A DNA stretch of 64,000 nt, taken from positions 20,055,721 through 20,119,720 of the forward strand of contig OW203724.1 in NCBI GenBank assembly GCA_934045075.1, read 5' to 3'. Under the pieces are notes generated by a model that ran no database searches, had not been told where the DNA came from, and saw only the letters and a program-made list of their open reading frames with translations. The number at the start of each line of letters is the position of its first letter. Position 1 is the first letter of the stretch. The DNA comes from Yponomeuta sedellus. Lineage: Eukaryota > Arthropoda > Insecta > Lepidoptera > Yponomeutidae. This document shows positions 36,787-47,247 of the stretch, piece by piece. The translations under genes were made by a program, and so were the position numbers.

Positions 36787-39086
36787 ATGGCTGGCGAAGA
36801 AGACGAAAGTACCTGGTAACTACAATCTTTTACGCACACACTTTTGTTTAAGTAAAGCTTTTTAAGAATATTATAACGTAGTTAAAGTGATTGTTGATAA
36901 GGCGACCTAGTAATACATACCTATATACCAATTTCCGACGTGTCTTTAATTGCATGACACACCTTTTATCAGTTTCTTTACGTTTAGTTGGTTTGTCAAC
37001 GATTCAGCAAGAGATAAGGAAACTGATATTTACTCATTCACTTAGTTGCTAAACCGGTTTTATTTTCAGGTTGATAGAATTAGAATCAGCCCTCCTTGAT
37101 GGATGCACTGCACAGGAAATTAATAGCTTGACGAAAGGAAAGAAAATACCGGAAACATTACGGCCAGATGTGTGGCTTTTGTGTCTTCGGTGCCAAGATG
37201 CTGGTAATCAGCTCGTATTATTTGATGAGATATTTGATTTGCCAAATCAAAATGAATTAAGAGATGAGGTTAAAAAGTTTGTCAAGAAATTAGGCAACAC
37301 AGAGGATGACAAACTAGCTGTGACATCTGATATTGAATCCATTATTACATTCCATTGCAAATCGAAATCCTTAACTTTTACTAAAGATAATGGATGGATT
37401 GAAATGCTATTGCCATTACTGAGTTTGAAGCTACCGCGATCGGATACATACAATTTGTTTGAAAAAATCTTGAAACTTTATGTTCCTAAAGGATGTGTCA
37501 AAAATGGAGTACCATTTCACATTCTCCGGCTACTACTTCAGTACCACGATCCAGAATTGTGTTCATTTCTGGACACAAAACGAATAACACCTGAACAATA
37601 TTGCTTGCCTTGGCTCAGGTCACTTTTTGCTGGTACCTGCAACTTAGATGTTGTTCTCTTTATGTGGGACTTATACTTCCAGAAATCAGACCCATTCTTC
37701 ATTTTCTTCCTTTGCCTAATAATGATAGTAAATGCTAGAGAACTGTTACTTCAGATGCAAAACGATGATAAATCAGCCATCATACAGGCTTTGATCAGCA
37801 TGCCAGCTGATTTAGAGGCTAACGATGTATCCGATTTCTGTTCGTTGGCTCACTATTATTCACTGAAAACTCCAGTATCATTCCGAGATGATGTGTTAGA
37901 AGTGCTATTCTCAGAATGCGAACTCGAGATAAATTCAAAATTATACTCACAAGCGCTCTGTCTTCCTGTTGCTGTCCATGAATTAGTAGAAAGTGCTACA
38001 ATTGACGCATCGCTGGATGTGGAGAGTATAAAATTTTTCTTGGTTGACTGTCGACCAGCTGAGCAATACAATGCTGGACATTTATCAACTGCCTTCCACC
38101 TTGACTGCAATTTGATGCTCCAAGAGCCTAAATCATTCAACACCGCTGTACAAGGCTTGCTGAATGCTCAGAGACAAGCCTTAGCTGCTGGATCCTTAGC
38201 AGCTGGGGAGCATTTATGCTTCGTTGGATCTGGGAGAACTGAAGAAGACAGCTACGCCCACATGGTCGTCGCGTCATTCCTCAAAAGGAATACGAAACAC
38301 GTCTCGATGTTAGACGGAGGATTTGTCGCCATTCACGACTACTTTGGAGCACACATGACTGATTGTCTTGAAGAGCACAACCCGAGCGCATGCTTAGTGT
38401 GTGCTCCCAGTAATAACAACAATAATAGCTCGATGTCGTCTCAAATCAGGGACAGAGAAAATATTCCCGCAATACAACTGTTCAGCAAGCTGTCTTCGGC
38501 TATGAAAGCTAAGAGCCAGGAAGTGAAAGGCAAATTAATTGATTACATTGTGAATCCAAATTCCACATCAGGTAACGGAGAGTGGCATGTATCGGCAAGC
38601 GATAAGAAAGAAAAAAGGTACCGAAATGTACCTCCAGTGTTCAGTATCAATGACGAGGACGACGACTCGAAATACGACTCGCGAAAAGATGCTTCTTATT
38701 ACGACTCACTAGACGAAATAGTAGAAATAAACTTATTTTTGAAAGAGCTTCCACTAGTGGACAGTTTCCAGTGCCAAGAAGTGCTTCTTGACGGACACAT
38801 GTACGACTCGTATTTAGTTGTTACTGAATCACATTTAATTATTTTAAGAGAAGTGCCCAACAAACGCGGCATCGCACAGGTAATGTCCCGGAGGCCATTA
38901 TCTACTATAGTAAAAATCACTGCCAAAAAGAGGCACCCTGAGTTAATCACTTTCAAATATGGAGTACCTGACGGTGATAATGTACTAATCAAGGATATGG
39001 ACAGGTTCCTCATTCCTAATGCTTCTGTAGCTACTAAAGTTGTCTCTCATCAAATAGTCCAACAGCTTGATAGTAAGGTCAATTAA
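36787..39086 (+). CDS. TBC1D23: TBC1 domain family member 23 (TBC1D23)
   Basis: Two coding exons: 36787-36815 (MAGEEDEST plus two bases) and 37070-39086; the split TGG codon restores a continuous 681-aa protein, close to the human protein's length. Seen: a TBC (Rab-GAP-like) domain at about residues 33-217 including PFHILRLLLQYHDPELCSFL; a rhodanese-like domain at about 325-450 with VDCRPAEQYNAGHLSTAFHL; a low-complexity linker with NNNNNSS and an acidic DEDDDSKYDS run; and a conserved C-terminal domain at about 560-681 ending near DRFLIPNASVATKVV. Known for the family: the TBC domain is considered catalytically inactive; the protein sits at the trans-Golgi, bridges golgin-245/97-captured endosomal vesicles and contacts the WASH complex through its C-terminal domain. 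ATG at 36787 has A at -3 and G at +4; an out-of-frame ATG lies 5 nt upstream. The AG at 36770-36771 could be the acceptor of a 5'-UTR intron. Confidence 0.97.
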
Positions 39087-42041
39087 TACCCAGCGTCGGA
39101 TTGGGCCTAAGGGACCCGGGTGACAATTTGGCTTTAAGGGCCCGACGCACGCATCCATCAGGTCAATCAAAAAAGTTATTAATAGAAGCAAACCCTTCTA
39201 TTAATTACTTTTGTGGCTCTGTCCAAGAGTAGGTTGAGAAGTAAATTATTAACATCCTATTTTAATTTTTAGTTGAATGTTTCTGATATGGCGAAAAATC
39301 ACTTGAGGAGCCCACACAGGGCCCGGTGGCACACGCCACCCTGGCTCTATGGCCAGTCCGATGCTGTTAATACCTATTATGACTTGCCATGATCGCCTAT
39401 AAGTATTTGCCGTAGAATGTTGGAACCTCTGTTATGTAGACCAACGGTCAACCAGAGATAACAAGAAATGCATAGACTCGGTAATATTAAAGTAACATAA
39501 AATTATGCATTGTATGTAAGTTTCGATTTATGTATGTCATAGCTATTTCAATCTCAATGCAGTTAGGTTCCATAGACAGTTTCATATAAAAGATGCATTA
39601 ATTGTTTGTATATTTAAAATGTAATATTGAGAACTCAGTAGTTGAAAATACCTAGAATGTACTTTAGAACAAGACTTTCGCGCAAAATGTACCTAATATT
39701 CTATTGTAATTGTAGGTAAGCGATGCCAAAAGTTGCATTTAGTACTAGCTAACTGTTTTCCGAAGACATCTTTTGCAACATTATTGTCAAGGGCACCAAG
39801 ACTGAAACTAACGGAATAGGAAAGTTGGTTTTTGTGAGTAACTCTTTCTCTCGGAGTCATAAAGAGCGTTACAGAATTTTTTTTTTGGCTTCACTAAGTA
39901 AACACAATCGAAATTTATATGGTTGATATAAATTCTATTATATTGCAGCTTGATAAAACACACATAAAAAACTCATGAGTTATTTGTCACGCCATCGTGC
40001 GGTCTGAGAGACTGCAATGTTTGTGAGCCTAATTCGAATAAACTATTCGTTTAATGAACATTTTTTTTTTATCTTAAACACGTAGTTGTTATATTATAAA
40101 ATAATTTAAACTGTTATTAATTTATTTCCGGTTAAAAGTACAAATAGTACGAAGTTTAACTAGGAAGAGACGAGAGATAAACGAAACTATATCTATTCTA
40201 ATTTAAAATAGGAGTAAAAGAATTACTTTCACTTTACAAGTTTTAATCAATCCACCTGTACTTGTGTCGACTGCTGGAAACAGGCAGGCGAGACACAAAA
40301 GCGGCGAATTAAAAAAATGTATACCTACAGTACAGATTCAAATATAAAACAAATTCAATTCAAGAAATCATTGCTAATGATTTGACCTTGTGTCCGTCCC
40401 TATCAACGATCATTTCATTCTAAGGATTCACGTCTTCCCTTTACGGGCCGAAATTTTGACAGAAAACAAGTAGGTCCAAGGAGTTTCCAAGGAGAAATTA
40501 AAATTATAATTTATAAAGTCTCAGATTTTAGATCATGTTAACCTACTCACCAGTTTTGATTCAAACAATGCACCCCTAGCTCCTGCCACTTCAAACTCCT
40601 GTAGTCTCGAAGGTACTGAGCCGATCACACACACACAAATCTAATGGGTAGTACAGTAGACAAGAGATCAAAAGTTACATGTCTGCAAAATCGCCCGTAA
40701 CGTAACTGAGTAGAGTCACAGATTAGATAATAGTTACTACGTGTAGAGTGCAAGCGTGTAAAGGTTGCTCTGTCGACTGTACGATGACGCGAATCACGCG
40801 TTGTGTGGCGTTAAAATGTTAGAATTTGACAATATATTTACTGGATATTCGCGAGTTTAATGTCACAATCCAGCGACGCGCTCGCCTCGCCTTTAAGCAA
40901 ATTTTGTACGAATTAGAAAGACGCGTATTGTAGGTACGCGCCCTCGCCTCTTACGCCTCACTTATGTCTTAGGCCTAGCAGTATTCAAAATCACATAGGT
41001 GGTCAAATGTTATATTCGAAGTGTAAAGGTTGATGAGCTGCCCGTACATAAGTACATAATGAATTAGCATACGTCACTCTAAGGACAAGCAATGTTGGAA
41101 GATATGTAGAGGCTGAATAAAAATTAACTTGTAAGAAATTTTGTTTTAATTTTGTAAGAAATAATTGATCAGCAAAATAAAGTCACGTCCAAAAAGAGTA
41201 GAAATGAAAGAGTAAGGTTTTGCTCAGACTTTTTATCTGTTTTAGTAAATTTCTTGACTTTCAAGTTTTGTAAAAATATACAACTACAATCATTTTGTTA
41301 AAAAGACGTCTTGTGTTTATTTAAAGGGTAGTAAATGATCTTTATTTCTGACTAAACAACTAACAATTTTTAACTTCCGGTTATAGCAATTTTGGACAAA
41401 CTGTATTTCAACTGCCAGACATTCTTGGCCAGTAGCATCTATCAAATAAATGTTCGATTACGATACAGGTATTGAATTTTACATAAAATTCAATGGATAC
41501 AGGCGTGTATCGGCTGGCATGTTAGACCAATGACTTTGTCTAAATTACCTACGTTCAAGCATTTGTATTTGTGAGCTTCTTGTATAATTAAAGATGTTAC
41601 AATGTGCGAGCAAGACAAAATCCTAGACGCAACATAATTTCTTTTCTTTCATCAGGCCGTATTTTTTTAAGCTGCTGATACTTTCTTTCTGACAGAAAGT
41701 CCTGCAGTGGGACATACATACAGATACCTACATACGTCCCTGGAATTTTGTTATGCCACCTGAAGGGATAGTACTTTAATACTTTAGTTAGATAGAATAA
41801 ACTTGGGTCTCAAAGAAAACATTCCTTTATTTTTTTTATTTTTGAAAAGAAAGATAACTGCTTTCCAATATTTTCGAAAATTCGCTTGCCACACCGGCAA
41901 TCGAAACGACTAAAATCTAATAATTCCATCCTGTATAGGCTACTTTTTTTAACTTAATCTGCAAATTAAATTACTTCAGTACCATAGCTGGAGAGAGTAC
42001 GTCATATACCTACCACGTATCAAAATACAATCTAAGATCAA

Positions 42042-42220
42042 CTAGCTGTGCCCGCGGTGTTCCCACATTTTCCCGCCAAAAACCGTAGCCTTTGAGTTAA
42101 TCCAGGGTGTCGGCTAACTCCATACCAAATTTTATTAAAATCGCTTCAGCCGTTTAGACGTGAAGAAGTAACATACACACAAACTTTCGCCTTTATAATA
42201 AGTATTAGTGTGATGTGATG
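42042..42220 (-). mobile_element. Helitron/Lep1-like element
   Basis: Plus strand reads ACTAGCTGTGCCCGCGGTGT ... GCTTCAGCCGTTTAGACGTG ... TTTATAATAAGTATTAGTGT; the complement ends GCACAGCTAGT. It is the reversed counterpart of 6309-6540. Confidence 0.55.
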
Positions 42221-43109
42221 TGATAATGTGATTTGGAATTTTCTGCTCTTCAATGTAGTATTTTCTGCAGACCTCATGAAGTTGCCCAAATGAATCTATG
42301 CTGACCAAAACCGTAGGTATTTATTTCGCTGATCCTTTTACGCCTCGTTTCTCGCACACAATGAAATCTCATAATGTACTATTAGCCAAAGATTTAAATC
42401 ATTGCTATTAGCACCCAGTTGTTAATTGCCCTCGTCCGAAAAAAAAGAATCGACAGCTATTAACTGAAGCATACTGAAGGAAGGATATTAATGAAAAAAT
42501 TATGCGCTCAAAATCCTCAGCGATTTCCAATCGTCTGTCAAATTCCGGACTAGTTTGACAGTTGAAATGACGAAATCGTTCAGGATATTGTGCGCGTAGG
42601 TAACATAGGGCAGCACTATAAAATAAGTACCATTATTCTAAGTACATAAATACTTAATACTAAGTAATTAAACTATTGTTATTTCACGATAAGCCTAGCG
42701 CTTGGCACGGTAGTTACACACAGAACTTGCTTTTTAAGTATTTTTTGTCGAAATTTATAATTAAAAAATTAATCACAACCGGCTCGAATATTAATCGGAA
42801 AACCGTTTCAAACTCCCCTTTCCTTTATCCTTAGGTATAGTTAGGAAGAGACGCACTATGAAAATAGATTCTATAAAATATTGCATCTACGCAAAGAATG
42901 TCAAGTGTTCGAAAAACAGGGTTAACCTTCGGATTTGGATTGAACTCGCTGGGACATTGGTACAAAAAAACAGCATGGGCCATACATTTTTCCACTTTTG
43001 AGTTATTTTGTTCATCATTCAATAACGTCTTAGGTTGAGGGACTATGAACTTGACTGCCGTTTATATCTTAGCCAGAGGATGCCTTTGGCGGCAGTATGT
43101 CCTTTGAAT

Positions 43110-43293
43110 AAACCTATTTAGAGGCTAAAAATTCCACCCATGTCGGGACTCGAACGCGCGACCTCTGGCTAACCGTGCCGGCGCTCTCCCAACTGAGCCA
43201 ATGGGCGACTTCCCCGGCATCAGTGAAATTTCGAACCTCTAAATAGGTTTTTTAAAATTGTCCTTAACACGGGTTAGTGCATTAAAAAGAATA
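43110..43293. repeat. tRNA-like SINE, copy T1 (tRNA module inverted relative to tail)
   Basis: The tRNA-like part is on the minus strand (43207-43135): 7-bp acceptor stem CGCCCAT/ATGGGTG, A box GGCTCAGTTGG, B box GCGTTCGAGTCCC. The anticodon-loop equivalent lacks U33 and several stems are mispaired. The 3' tail (TTAACACGGGTTAGTGCATT plus A's) runs on the plus strand. Inner inverted repeats AACCTATTTAGAG/CTCTAAATAGGTT flank the module. Confidence 0.75.
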
Positions 43294-43319
43294 TATAAGT
43301 ATGGTTCAGATATTTTCCG

Positions 43320-43390
43320 AAAAAATTTGCATACAAAAAAAATCCCCTGAACAAACCATTCAGGGGATTTTTTTTGTATGCAAATTTTTT
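43320..43390. repeat. Perfect 32-bp palindrome, 7-nt spacer
   Basis: Arms 43320-43351 and 43359-43390 are exact complements (core AAATCCCCTGAA) around CAAACCA. It lies between two SINE copies. Confidence 0.92.
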
Positions 43391-43392
43391 AT

Positions 43393-43682
43393 GTTGCCTA
43401 TAAACGTCCCACTGCAGGGCAAGGGCCTTCTCTCAGAGATAGAGTATGGGCTACATAACCACTCGTGCCAACCTCGGTTTAGTAATTTCAAGCGCTGAGG
43501 TACTCGAACACCTCAGACACTCAGGTTTCCTCACGATGTTTTTCTTCGTATTGCTACTAAAACTTCACAAATGTGGGTACATAACTTAAGAAACAAAGTC
43601 ATTGTTACAGCCCACACTAGGAATCAACCCTGGGTCTCACACTTCCGATTCCTTTACCCACTAGGCTACCGCCCGCTCTTGC
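43393..43682 (-). repeat. tRNA-derived SINE with LINE-like tail
   Basis: Reading the minus strand, 43682 onward gives a pol III A box (GGTAGCCTAGTGGG) and B box (GGGTTGATTCC). The 3' part CTGAGTGTCTGAGGTGTTCG and the end with CCCTGCAGTGGGACG resemble non-LTR tails; a related piece is at about 55185-55250. Confidence 0.65.
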
Positions 43683-44139
43683 TAAAATTATTTTTGAGGA
43701 ACTTTTAAGGGATTTGTCCGTCGATATAGATATCTTATAAATTTTATCGAATAACGCACACGGAGGACTAAAAGTACCCCGTACAAAAAGTCCCTCAAGT
43801 TACCGAGGACATCAAGAAACCGGAACAAAAGTTCGGTGATTCCTTTAGAACGCATCTTCTTGGCTTCCATAGCGTACGCTACACTCAATTTCCGGGGAAC
43901 AAATAAATTCGTTGAGTCATTTTTTTTCAGACATTTTACGATTCAGGCGCAGGTCTTTAGAGGATTTTTCTGAATTTTATAAGTGACTAATATCATTATA
44001 TTGACATGCAGGAGACGGATGGAACCTTCTTTAGTCACGAGTGAAGCAGACAAATGGCCGCCGTCTCTTTATGTATGCGTGCCATCGGTGTTGCCAGACT
44101 AATATCACTTTGCCCACTTTTTCAAATCAAGAGAATCAA

Positions 44140-44495
44140 GGTGCTTCAGGGTGCTAACTAGCGCCTTCAATGGAAAAAATTCATAAGTTGTGTTATAATA
44201 CGTTTTATTTTAAAAGTAAACATGAAAAATCTTAACAACTGTGACAACTATTTTTTAAACATACAGTCTAGAAACTAAAATCAACAACCAAGGACTTCAA
44301 TCACTTTCCGCCAAAAACAGCCGGTTTAACGGAAATCCATTAAAGTTCTAATCTATTGATCATATGTTCTAGACTGTAAATTTGAAAAATTGTTATCACA
44401 GTTGTTAAGATTTCTCATGTTCACTTTTAGATAAAAACGTTCTATAAAAAAGTTATGATTTTTTCCATTGGTGGCGCTAATTAGCGCTCCGAAAC
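44140..44495. mobile_element. Foldback element with GGCGCTAATTAGCGC-type ends
   Basis: Outer inverted ends (GTGCTAACTAGCGCC ... GGCGCTAATTAGCGC) and inner inverted arms (AAATCTTAACAACTGTGA ... TCACAGTTGTTAAGATTT) enclose an imperfect hairpin with AAACAGCCGGTTT. No ORF. Confidence 0.65.
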
Positions 44496-44794
44496 GCCTT
44501 AAATCATGTTACCAAAAAATAAAGTAAACTTACCTAATCTAGTAACGGTTTCACTTTTATCATACTACTGAGTGACTTAAAAGGCTTTTATGAAGGAGGT
44601 GGGGCCTCGATTGAGGGATTGGTTATGACTAGAGATCGGATAATCGGATGCATATTTGCATAAAGTTGAGATCTTAGCTAACATTGATAGCACTTTCTTT
44701 TAGTTTGTTACTATAGAATCAAATCGGGTGTAACTATATTTATTTATTTTAAGGTGCTAATATAGAGTGAAGTTTTGTATAAAAAAAATTTGGG

Positions 44795-44995
44795 AGTTTT
44801 GGAATCTAAAAACCTATTTAGAGGCTAAAAATTCCACCCACGCCGGGATTCGAACCCGCGACCTCTGGCTATCCGGGCCAGAGGTCGCGGGTTCAAATCC
44901 CGGCATGGGTGGAATTTTTAGCCTCTAAATAGGTTTTTAAATTGTCCTTGACACGGGTTATTGCATTATAAAAAAAATTGTATAGTTTTGGAATC
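44795..44995. repeat. Snap-back tRNA-like SINE, copy T2, with 12-bp target duplication
   Basis: AGTTTTGGAATC flanks the element at 44795-44806 and 44984-44995. Inside, 61-bp arms (44808-44868, 44878-44938) are complementary with two mismatches and each contains the 3' half of the tRNA-like module plus AATTTTTAGCCTCTAAATAG. The 3' tail (ACACGGGTTATTGCATTATA) follows on the plus strand. Confidence 0.85.
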
Positions 44996-45264
44996 GACAA
45001 ATTTAGTGTTTTTGTTGCAGATACCTATAACAACTGCCTCTTATTTTTTCTTCAATTTTTAAAACATTGATAAAAACGAATAAGAAACAAGAATTAGAAA
45101 GAGAAACTAATTACATTTACAAATTAACGTGAAACAGCGTCACCAACTAACTCACGCGCTCAATTTACTCACATTATCACATGTGACGAATAAGTGGAAA
45201 GTTTAGGATACAAAATATCTAAGTAATATCACTGCCACCTACAAATATACTTATCTATGCCTAT

Positions 45265-45295
45265 AACACCCGCCACCTCAACGGTGGCGGGTGTT
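45265..45295. repeat. Perfect GC-rich 13-bp hairpin
   Basis: AACACCCGCCACC and its complement around TCAAC; stands out from AT-rich surroundings. Confidence 0.85.
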
Positions 45296-45956
45296 TGACA
45301 ACTTAACTAATATCAGCTGGATGTCAGCTGTCAATAATTATTGTAGGTTATCTCTTGTTTTTATGTTTGTGGTATAGTCATTGGCACTATAAAAAGAAAT
45401 AGACGGCTCATGCACAACGTTGTTAGATGTCCACACACAGCACGGCTTGTACAGAAATGAGGCGGCAAATTTCATACAGTTAGATATTTGAAGATAATAA
45501 AGATATGTTATTTTATAAGGGTTACGGTTGCGTATTTCCGTAACTCCAAAACTACTACTATAAAAACACTTAATAAATGCAACAAATACATATTTCTCTA
45601 CTTTTCGGGAATTTTTCCCGAAAAAAAACTGGTATCACTGCGGTATTTGACATCCCAAGTTATAAGTAAAGAAAAGTAAACAAAACCTAATAAGGAAAAA
45701 TATCACGAATCAGTAACTTAAAACATTCTTTACGCATGGTAGGTGCTCCCATGAGACTTATTGCATTTTTTCGAGAAGTATTTACACCACCGCACCACAC
45801 AAGACGGCATTTCTTAAAATTTTCTTTTGTGCCAAACAAGACTTACTGGCACTGCTGCCCGGAGCGTAATGGCGGCAGAGTGACCGACTTGGTGTATCTG
45901 TGTGAGTTAGCTCGTGTATGCACACGAAAGTGTATGACTAGGGGTGCTTCACACCC

Positions 45957-46440
45957 TTTGGGCGATTGTGCACTACAAGGAATTTTACTGTCCGAACATC
46001 CGATTTTTTTACGGTCCGAAGTGGCATGAAAAAAACAGATGATTGGCTCGTGCACTTGTCCGTCTTTACTCGGATGTTACGCCTCAGTTTAGGACAGTCT
46101 GGCGAAACTTCAAAAGAAAAAAGCAAAGTACGAAACGCCCGTAAATTTTAATGGCGGTACAACCTGACTACAACCCGACTATGTTAGAAAGTTACAAAAC
46201 GTCTCAGAACAATTATTGTTCTGAGTGCACAAGCTTAATAGGTTTTTAAAAAAGCATAAACACGTTTTTCATTGCTGTCATTTCGGACCGGAAAAAACCG
46301 TTCCGTAATGGCGAAAAGTAAAATGTCGGACGGTAAAATTACGTATAGTGCACAAACTAGTACATTATATGGCGTGCCATATCGGACCGTAAAAAATCGG
46401 ACTGCCGGACAGTAAAATTCCTTGTAGTGCACAATCGCCC
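45957..46440. mobile_element. TIR element with ~75-80-bp inverted ends
   Basis: Left end GGGCGATTGTGCACTACAAG ... TTACGGTCCGAAGTGGCATG; right end is the near-complement (CATATCGGACCGTAAAAAAT ... CTTGTAGTGCACAATCGCCC). The centre has repeated TCGGACGGTAAAATT motifs and no transposase. It lies about 0.8 kb upstream of ELMO. Confidence 0.75.
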
Positions 46441-47247
46441 TTTCAATGCGAGATGGCATCCGTCTTTTTTTGACATCCGTGCATGTAGGTATATTTGTTC
46501 TGTGAGGTATATCGATAAGTATTTGTTCCTCAAGGATGGATGTTATTCTGTTTGAAGATAGGTAGTTTATTTGACTGTCAGATAGGTACCTAGTGAATTG
46601 CTTTTTCAACACTACAAAATATTTTCATTTTGTTACCGAAACAATACATTTTATTAACTATGTCTTGACATGAATAATAATATTGATCGGCTGGCTGTGT
46701 GTCTCTATAGCCCAAGAGTGTGAATCCGTCTTGACAGTATATTGCGTAGAGGGAGTAAAACTATCTACGGTATATTGTGTATTTTATTAATCTGTTGCGT
46801 GTTGAATGAATTGAATGAGTGTTGTCATGTTGTGTCATTGTGTCACTCGTAGACAGGTGTCACTTGTGCATAGAGTCCGTAGAGGGAGTAAAACTACTCT
46901 ATCTACGATAGAGTCACTTTGGCAGAACCTCAGACAGAATAAGGACTAAAGCAACAGAATCCTAGAGGGTGCCATAAACATTTTTTTTTTTTTGTTTCAT
47001 TCGCTTGTCAAAGCAGGCAAAGGTTTATAACCATACAGCCTTGTCGTACATATTTCTATTATTCCATAGTGTGCCATAAACAATTAATTGTGAGTAAGAA
47101 TTGTGTGTCACAGACAGAGATCACAGACTTGTGTTCGGAAATCAGGATCAGGAAACATAAAAAAATATTGTTGTTTGTTGGTTGAGTTTGATGTCCAAGA
47201 GGGGCGCGGCTCTAAATGTTGTGTAAATGACTTCAAAACCTGCAAAG

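Larger units (their letters stand above)
39087..47247. other. Intergenic, TBC1D23 to ELMO (8.2 kb)
   Basis: No gene seen. Includes the TBC1D23 3' UTR and ELMO 5' leader. Elements: Helitron-like 42042-42220, tRNA-like SINE 43110-43293, 32-bp palindrome 43320-43390, tRNA-derived SINE 43393-43682, foldback 44140-44495, snap-back SINE 44795-44995, 13-bp hairpin 45265-45295, TIR element 45957-46440. The spans 39100-42040 and 46450-47100 show only AT-rich DNA, with a poly-T run at 46981-46993. Confidence 0.7.

Noticed and set aside
43135..43207. tRNA gene on the minus strand
   Set aside because: Acceptor stem pairs well, but the anticodon loop lacks U33, other stems mispair, and five related copies lie inside SINE sequence; treated as tRNA-like repeat.
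43320..43390. Rho-independent-like terminator (stem plus T-run)
   Set aside because: Eukaryotic context; it is a palindrome between repeats and does not follow a gene.
46235..46612. 125-codon open frame (minus)
   Set aside because: Mostly inside the TIR element at 45957-46440; no recognisable protein.
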